6,673 nucleotides of DNA from Thiomargarita sp. (GTDB lineage Bacteria > Pseudomonadota > Gammaproteobacteria > Beggiatoales > Beggiatoaceae), in contig DYNO01000174.1 in the NCBI GenBank assembly GCA_020721025.1, positions 1 through 6,673 on the forward strand, given 5' to 3'. The position numbers and the translations under genes were made by a program. How positions within the stretch are numbered: the stretch's first letter is position 1; each line of letters opens with the position of its first letter. Under the pieces are notes generated by a model. It was not told the origin of the DNA and made no database searches. It saw only the letters and a list, made by a program, of their open reading frames with translations. Positions 3,901-6,673 of this stretch are shown one piece after another.

Positions 3901-6594
3901 CCGTTTACCTTTATTCCGTATGGCGATGCAAGTGGCAGTCCGCAAACTTTAGAATTGAGTTGTGCACCGACAGAAATCGGTTTAAAAACCATGACGTTGC
4001 AAATCACCACCAATGATCCTGCCGCGCCAACCTTAAGTTACACTTTAGAATGTGTGGGCAGACAACCGATTGCGCTCAGTTCAGTTGCAAATAATACCCC
4101 GTTAAATTTTGGCTCGGCGTTGATTAATAACACGTTGACCCAAACGATCACCTTCTCAGAAAATGGCAACGCTGATCTCATTCTCAATTCAGCCACGATT
4201 ACGGGTGCAAATGCGGATCAATTTCACATCACCGCGCCTGCAACTTTCCCGATCACAATTGCAGAAGGTTCGACAACTTCTCAAGCAGTTACCGTAACTT
4301 GTACGCCAACCACTGCGACAGTTTTAAATGCCACGTTGCAAATTGCTATCAACGATCCGCTCAACCCGACTTTAACTTATCCGCTACAATGTTCTGGTTT
4401 ATACAGCTTGGCATTAAGCACTTCTGGACAAGGCACAATAGCGGGTTGTGGCAGCAGTTGTACCCAAAATCATCCACAAGATGCAAATGTCACCTTGAGT
4501 GTAACGCCTGCAACGGGATGGCAATTCAGCAGTTGGGGCGGTGATTGTGCCAATGGACAGGTGACAATGACGGGCAATAAAAGTTGCTCTGCGAATTTCA
4601 TCCAAACTGTCACCAATCCCACCGACCCAAGTAACGGAAGTGGAACAGGATCAACGACTTCTCCGGGGGACACGGGCGGTTCAACCACACCTCCACCGTC
4701 TAATAATGGCGGAACATCGACTGGCGGATCAACCACTTCCCCAAATTCTGGAACTGGAGGAGGTACAACCGCGCCGACGGATTCAGGCTCAAGCGATTTG
4801 AATAACTCAGTGGTTGCCGTTGTTCCTACAAGTAATGCTTCTGTGGACACTGCAATGTCAAACTACAATCAGACCGCTACCAATTTGACTGTTTTGCCGA
4901 ATGGGAGCGTTTCTGGTGGCACATTGGCGGGAGAAGTCACCAATCAAGGCTTAATTGCCAACATCACCATCGCACCCAATACCACAGTCACAGGTGGAAA
5001 ACTCAGCGGTTTCAATACCAATTCTGGCTTACTCAGTGATGTCACTATCAGTCAATATTCTCAAGTACAGGGTGGCAATTACGCGGGCAATATTCTTAAC
5101 AAAGGCACATTGAACAACCCAATTTTATCGCCCAGTAGCACGGTGATAAACAGCGGAGTGATTGAAAATCCTGTGATTCTGCCCGGTGCGAATATTTCAG
5201 GGGGAACATTGGTGGGAACGATCATTGTGTTGGGAACATTTGACAGTGTTTCAATTCCGCCCTCTGCAACGGTGATCACCCAAGTTTCTAAAATTCCGAC
5301 CGCTATTTTTAAACAAGTGACCGCTCAAACACTTGCTTTATTGCCACCCAGCGTTATCAGTCAAATTTCACCGGAACAGTTCGCCGAAATTCCCGTATCT
5401 TCCCTCAGTGGTTTGACTGCGCAAAATATGATTGCAATTTCTCCCCAAGTTGTCCAATCGCTTGATGCCAAACAGATTGCCGCGTTGAATCCGGAAGAAT
5501 TTAAAACCATGCCCGGCGACGGTGTTGCTAAATTTCTGACTAATTTTGACACGGCTGCGATCACGCCACAAGAAGCCGAGAAATTGTTGCCTGCGCGTTG
5601 GACAATTGACTCCAATGGCAATTTAACCGCACCGCCCGGCACTGCAATCGCGTTTAAAGTTTTAGAACAGAATAATTTACCAAAAGGTTTACGTTTGCCC
5701 AATCTCACCGATCTCAACAGTAGTTTTGCACTCGGCGGGAACGGTTCGCATCCATTACTAAATCAATTAAATCAAGGTGTTGCAACAGAAGGCGGGGCAG
5801 TGACTCAGCAAAAATCTGGGGTGGTACAAACAGAAGTGGCGGGGACAGTGAGCAACGGACGGAAAAGTCAATTTGCGTTCATGATTGATCCGGAACATAT
5901 TTTTATTCTCGATGAAAATGCGTTGCGTGGTTTACAAATCAATGAGCAGGGGCAATATATCGTTGTCACCGAAGACGGCAAACAAATTCCCATCACGCCG
6001 ATGACCAAAGACCCCGAAGCCCTGCTGACCGTTTTGGGGGAAAATGCCGAAGTGGATATTCAACAAACGGGGGAAGTGTTAATCAAACATATTCCCATCA
6101 AACGGACGCGTGACGGTGAAGAAATTCACAGTGTTGGCATTTTCGACCCCTTTATTGAACCTGCACCGGAAGATATTTGTACACCTGAAGGTATTTGTGA
6201 TTGGGATCAAGCCGATGCGTCGATGCAACCGGGGTTACGTTCTGCCAGAAATCTACGCGCCCAATCGGCTGCAAAAGTGACTTATCCCGATGGCACTTCA
6301 CAGAAAATTTATCCCGCAGTCTTGTTCCCAGACATTTTGGTTGCAGAAGCCAAAAAATTTGCGGGCGTGGAGAAAGCGATTTTTCGGGTGGATGGCATTG
6401 TCGCAGTCACCTATCAAGGCATGAAATTATGGTTGATTCCAACGTTTGATGTGCACGTGCAACCCATTCCTGTTGGCAGAAAGTTTCCCCCCAGTTTGAC
6501 ATTAGAAAAGGAATCGTTAATTTACCAAGTGCCTTATGGCGATAATTTGGTGACAACAACGTTATCTATCATCGAAGCCCCTTCAATCCCATAA
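832..6594 (+). CDS. Giant secreted multidomain LamG/FN3/ASH surface protein (1920 aa)
   Basis: This is a probable exported adhesin or matrix protein. A signal peptide (residues 1-30, FAFA|V) is followed by LamG domains at about 33-233, 250-450 and 553-750, with an FN3 domain at 465-547 between the last two. Next come a second FN3-like domain (766-863), a cadherin-like/Big_9 domain (867-961, ending YSPNSDFTGSDSF...DVDGS), two ASH-type domains (970-1077, 1079-1189), an InlB-like repeat with Cys 1206, 1210, 1239 and 1252 (1192-1256), a Ser/Thr/Gly/Pro linker (1257-1321), 26-residue repeats (1351-1485), octad repeats (1488-1567) and a charged C-terminal region (1590-1920) with a Cys-x5-Cys pair (1783, 1789). 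LamG, FN3 and ASH folds commonly bind sugars or proteins outside the cell; the ligand here is unknown. I see no catalytic motif, LPXTG, RTX repeat, PEP-CTERM or beta-barrel, so export beyond the periplasm and anchoring are unexplained. The start is set by the AGGAG at 821 and the signal peptide. The frame is intact. Confidence 0.93.
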   Translation: MNSVFFKKLGLFLSISILLLTLLNPQFAFAVNYALSFNGLNQYVSVSPTVSWSDTAPITIEAWIKTTESKPQNNILSWSDGNTHVIEFRTYNGKFELIKSGTPTHVISSASVNTGNWVHVAAVKDGSNQVTLYINGIADGTATLHTDNAAMNLFYIGVMNFSGTVDSATHFNGQIDEVRIWNVARTQAEIQTTMNYPLVGNESGLVAYYNFDQTSGTNLPDLAGGDHNGTLQSFTGTEWTTSGAPLAPGNALSFNGSNSYVQTNEVNLGTSPFTFEGWVKPNGTSGCIYNNRTSEMGSAGNWFSLSLSNNNKLGIELADGGVGGYTAPAGNISLAPGVWHHIAVVKNATHVTFYVDGVLDAQIPDTFARNLTGLGAMTMGVRNNALSPFNGQIDEFRVWKTALSPTQIQANMHNVLVGNEANLEAYYKFDLTTGSVLPDITGRGHNGTLINSPSWQPSGAMAPFPISASDVTTTGFTANWNAVSSATGYRIDIFDAALNPIGLNISAGSGTTFNVTGLTLTPGTTYYFLMRAEKGAWTSPNSTAVSFMLPPGNALQFSGSNHVDVGTGINLVNQSFTVEFWAKRNPSTVYQMAISQGTASSDHALALGFISSNQFDFSFWGDDLVTTTAYTESDWHHWAGVYDTSIATGINRWLYRDGILVASDRAAGNYQGSGNFYIGITSYTGDHFPGEIDEVRIWNVARTQAEIQSKMYHTLAGNESGLITYYNFDQAIGSTTLPDLTVNARNGSLVGAPTWTAATWNYGFPYVTTGTASAIHGTTASVGGTLVDPGVSTVTASGICYATTTSPTIPCTNDGATTATTAFTSNLTSLTPNGTPYYARAYATNFNGTNYGTPSSTDVTFTTHYIPVIAQTSPLSVTMSQNSTPTGWVTPTITASDTENDTLTWSVNTQATHGTATISGNGASPTTFTYSPNSDFTGSDSFIVQVADVDGSATITVNVTITPTPPTYPMATTLPALGQTIQFDTLVGQVQTLPLILKNFGSAVLFFNGINTPVAPFNYPKPLPFTFIPYGDASGSPQTLELSCAPTEIGLKTMTLQITTNDPAAPTLSYTLECVGRQPIALSSVANNTPLNFGSALINNTLTQTITFSENGNADLILNSATITGANADQFHITAPATFPITIAEGSTTSQAVTVTCTPTTATVLNATLQIAINDPLNPTLTYPLQCSGLYSLALSTSGQGTIAGCGSSCTQNHPQDANVTLSVTPATGWQFSSWGGDCANGQVTMTGNKSCSANFIQTVTNPTDPSNGSGTGSTTSPGDTGGSTTPPPSNNGGTSTGGSTTSPNSGTGGGTTAPTDSGSSDLNNSVVAVVPTSNASVDTAMSNYNQTATNLTVLPNGSVSGGTLAGEVTNQGLIANITIAPNTTVTGGKLSGFNTNSGLLSDVTISQYSQVQGGNYAGNILNKGTLNNPILSPSSTVINSGVIENPVILPGANISGGTLVGTIIVLGTFDSVSIPPSATVITQVSKIPTAIFKQVTAQTLALLPPSVISQISPEQFAEIPVSSLSGLTAQNMIAISPQVVQSLDAKQIAALNPEEFKTMPGDGVAKFLTNFDTAAITPQEAEKLLPARWTIDSNGNLTAPPGTAIAFKVLEQNNLPKGLRLPNLTDLNSSFALGGNGSHPLLNQLNQGVATEGGAVTQQKSGVVQTEVAGTVSNGRKSQFAFMIDPEHIFILDENALRGLQINEQGQYIVVTEDGKQIPITPMTKDPEALLTVLGENAEVDIQQTGEVLIKHIPIKRTRDGEEIHSVGIFDPFIEPAPEDICTPEGICDWDQADASMQPGLRSARNLRAQSAAKVTYPDGTSQKIYPAVLFPDILVAEAKKFAGVEKAIFRVDGIVAVTYQGMKLWLIPTFDVHVQPIPVGRKFPPSLTLEKESLIYQVPYGDNLVTTTLSIIEAPSIP
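928..1530 (+). other. LamG domain 1
   Basis: Residues about 33-233 are a concanavalin-like jelly roll of the Laminin_G_3 type. It opens with YALSFNGLNQYVSV and carries the family signature GQIDEVRIWNVARTQAEIQ near residues 174-192. It closes with ESGLVAYYNFDQ and a terminal HNGTL. Such domains usually bind glycans or matrix proteins, often with calcium. The signature stretch is identical in protein sequence to that in LamG domain 3. Confidence 0.85.
1579..2181 (+). other. LamG domain 2
   Basis: Residues about 250-450 repeat the same fold: opening NALSFNGSNSYV, middle GQIDEFRVWKTALSPTQIQ, close ANLEAYYKFDLTTGS and HNGTL. It resembles domain 1 strongly at its start (GCGCTGTC-TTCAATGGTT in both) but is more divergent in the signature, so it is probably an older copy. 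Confidence 0.85.
2224..2472 (+). other. Fibronectin type III domain between LamG 2 and 3
   Basis: Residues about 465-547 show the FN3 pattern: a first strand ending before TTTGFTANWNAVSSATGYRI, with the conserved Trp in TANW and Tyr in GYRI, then the typical LTPGTTYYFLMRAE strand. It acts as a spacer or a protein-binding module and interrupts the LamG series. Confidence 0.82.
2488..3081 (+). other. LamG domain 3
   Basis: Residues about 553-750 form a third LamG_3-type jelly roll: NALQFSGSNHVDVG at the start, GEIDEVRIWNVARTQAEIQ in the signature, ESGLITYYNFDQ and RNGSLVG at the end. It shares a 20-base identical run with domain 1 (1369-1388 and 2920-2939), whereas the intervening domain 2 does not. 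Confidence 0.85.
3127..3714 (+). other. FN3-like domain followed by cadherin-like (Big_9) domain
   Basis: Residues 766-863 read VTTGTASAIHGTTASVGGTL, then a Gly-Ile-Cys-Tyr strand, then LTPNGTPYYARAYATNFNGT; this is the FN3-like module common in secreted bacterial repeat proteins. Residues 867-961 contain ASDTENDTLTWSV, a HGTATISG hairpin and YSPNSDFTGSDSFIVQVADV, the hallmarks of cadherin-like Big_9/tandem-95 domains that often bind calcium through their Asp residues. The two form the middle of the stalk. Confidence 0.75.
3739..4398 (+). other. Two ASH / choice-of-anchor-D-like domains
   Basis: Residues 970-1077 and 1079-1189 are tandem immunoglobulin-like domains of the ASH (HYDIN/choice-of-anchor D) type. 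Each has a 'FG/FD..' first strand (IQFDTLVGQVQTLPLILKN; LNFGSALINNTLTQTITFS), a Cys-x-Pro-Thr (CAPTEIG; CTPTTAT) strand, and an ending L.Ix.NDP..PTL.Y.L.C.G. The two ends match closely in protein sequence (TTNDPAAPTLSYTLECVG and AINDPLNPTLTYPLQCSG), so the pair arose by duplication. Confidence 0.78.
4405..4599 (+). other. InlB-type bacterial repeat domain with four cysteines
   Basis: Residues 1192-1256 follow the pattern Gly-x-Gly-x-Ile...Cys-x3-Cys...VTLSVTPATGWQFSSWGGDC...MTGNKSCSANF, the divergent InlB B-repeat/Flg_new type of small beta domain. Cys 1206, 1210, 1239 and 1252 probably form two disulfides, consistent with folding outside the cytoplasm. Confidence 0.75.
4600..4797 (+). repeat. 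Ser/Thr/Gly/Pro-rich linker with reiterated GGSTTSP units
   Basis: Residues about 1257-1322 are low complexity: GSTTSP, GGSTTPP and GGSTTSP recur, encoded by imperfect DNA repeats of the GGCGGATCAACCACTTCC kind. It is a flexible hinge between the domain stalk and the repetitive C-terminal part. Such a tract is prone to length change between strains. Confidence 0.8.
4882..5286 (+). repeat. 26-residue solenoid-like repeats (five and a part)
   Basis: Residues 1351-1376, 1377-1402, 1403-1428 and 1446-1471 are four 26-residue units. A shortened 17-residue unit (1429-1445) sits between the third and the last, and a partial unit follows (1472-1485). The consensus is roughly N-x-T-I-x-P-x-x-x-V-x-G-G-x-L-x-G-x-x-x-N-x-G-x-L-x. 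Examples are NLTVLPNGSVSGGTLAG and NITIAPNTTVTGGKLSG. Alternating small/hydrophobic residues with Gly and Asn at turns suggest a right-handed beta-solenoid, one or two coils per unit. The fold is inference. Confidence 0.8.
5293..5532 (+). repeat. Ten tandem 8-residue repeats (helical octads)
   Basis: Residues 1488-1567 divide without gaps into ten octads with a hydrophobic residue at position 1, Pro/Thr/Ser/Asp/Asn at position 2 and a hydrophobic residue at position 6: IPTAIFKQ, VTAQTLAL, LPPSVISQ, ISPEQFAE, IPVSSLSG, LTAQNMIA, ISPQVVQS, LDAKQIAA, LNPEEFKT, MPGDGVAK. Another unit, ITPQEAEK, follows at 1577-1584. Position 2 looks like a helix N-cap, so each unit may be a short helical turn in a stacked array. 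Alternate units also match at a 16-residue period. Confidence 0.8.
5599..6591 (+). other. Charged C-terminal region without a recognised name
   Basis: Residues about 1590-1920 differ from the rest: more Lys, Arg, Glu and Asp, fewer Ser/Thr/Gly. The region contains SNGRKSQFAFMIDPEHIFI, a DG..IPITP...DPEALL segment, a Cys-x5-Cys (1783-1789), and a second DG...IYPA...D.....A segment that ends VDGIVAVTYQGMKLWLIPTFDV. I cannot assign a family. Its terminal position suggests a role in secretion, anchoring or assembly, but no known sorting signal is present. Confidence 0.6.
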
Positions 6595-6609
6595 AATTCT
6601 CTCCTTATC

Positions 6610-6663
6610 GAGAAATATGTGCTACTTATGAATGGTATTCTGAAGTTGCGTACAGTGTTTCTC
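6610..6663. repeat. Long imperfect hairpin downstream of the large gene
   Basis: GAGAAA (6610-6615) pairs with TTTCTC (6658-6663), and GAAT (6630-6633) pairs with ATTC (6637-6640) around a GGT loop. Between them ACTT/AAGT, GC/GC and further bases pair, with a few mismatches and a small bulge. No T-tract follows on the plus strand (AAAATG does), so it is not a standard intrinsic terminator, although it could still shield or end the transcript. It may also be a REP- or MITE-like element or the edge of another insertion sequence. Confidence 0.45.
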
Positions 6664-6673
6664 AAAATGCAGT

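Noticed and set aside
4470..4850. 126-residue minus-strand reading frame rich in Pro and Val
   Set aside because: It is antisense to the InlB-type domain and Ser/Thr/Gly/Pro linker of the large gene; its Pro/Val/Glu runs are just the complement of the linker codons, and no start context supports it.
4882..5532. CRISPR-like or RTX-like array
   Set aside because: The repeats are periodic in protein sequence, not in DNA, and lack the GGxGxDxxx nonapeptide of RTX proteins; there are no uniform DNA repeats with spacers.
5361..5717. Minus-strand frames opposite the octad repeats
   Set aside because: They overlap well-patterned plus-strand coding sequence and show no recognisable domain or ribosome binding site.
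6628..6673. Possible start of a further gene, ATG 6628 (MNGILKLRTVFLKMQ...)
   Set aside because: The frame is open to the window edge but only 15 codons are visible, there is no Shine-Dalgarno at proper spacing, and the ATG lies inside the long hairpin. It cannot be supported.

Overview
The window holds the tail of an insertion sequence, a short AT-rich stretch with a small reading frame, and one very large secreted-protein gene that fills 86% of the sequence. All coding lies on the plus strand. The source looks like a Gram-negative bacterium of moderate GC content. My best guess is a gammaproteobacterium, perhaps a filamentous sulfur bacterium such as Beggiatoa or Thioploca. That guess rests only on the style of the LamG/ASH-domain protein and the IS5-type transposase, and is inference.

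Layout. Bases 1-582 are the 3' part of an IS5-family (DDE) transposase whose start lies left of the window; the element probably ends close to base 613. Bases 614-821 hold an open frame that ends in a TGA overlapping the Shine-Dalgarno site of the next gene. It is either a small gene or, more interestingly, the 3' stump of a gene cut by the IS. Bases 832-6594 encode a 1920-residue protein: signal peptide; LamG - LamG - FN3 - LamG; a second FN3-like domain; a cadherin-like domain; two ASH (choice-of-anchor-D-like) domains; a cysteine-containing InlB-type repeat; a Ser/Thr/Gly/Pro linker; 26-residue solenoid-like repeats; ten 8-residue repeats; and a charged C-terminal region without a recognised name. 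The last 79 bases contain a long imperfect hairpin and no certain gene.

Biology. The large protein is built like a surface or extracellular-matrix adhesin: many beta-sandwich domains that typically bind carbohydrate or protein, arranged as a stalk, followed by a repetitive region and a distinct C-terminus. No enzyme active site, sortase motif, RTX repeat, PEP-CTERM or autotransporter barrel is visible, so its attachment and ligand are unknown. I see no defence, toxin or CRISPR system here. The least explained part is residues 1324-1920 of the large protein.
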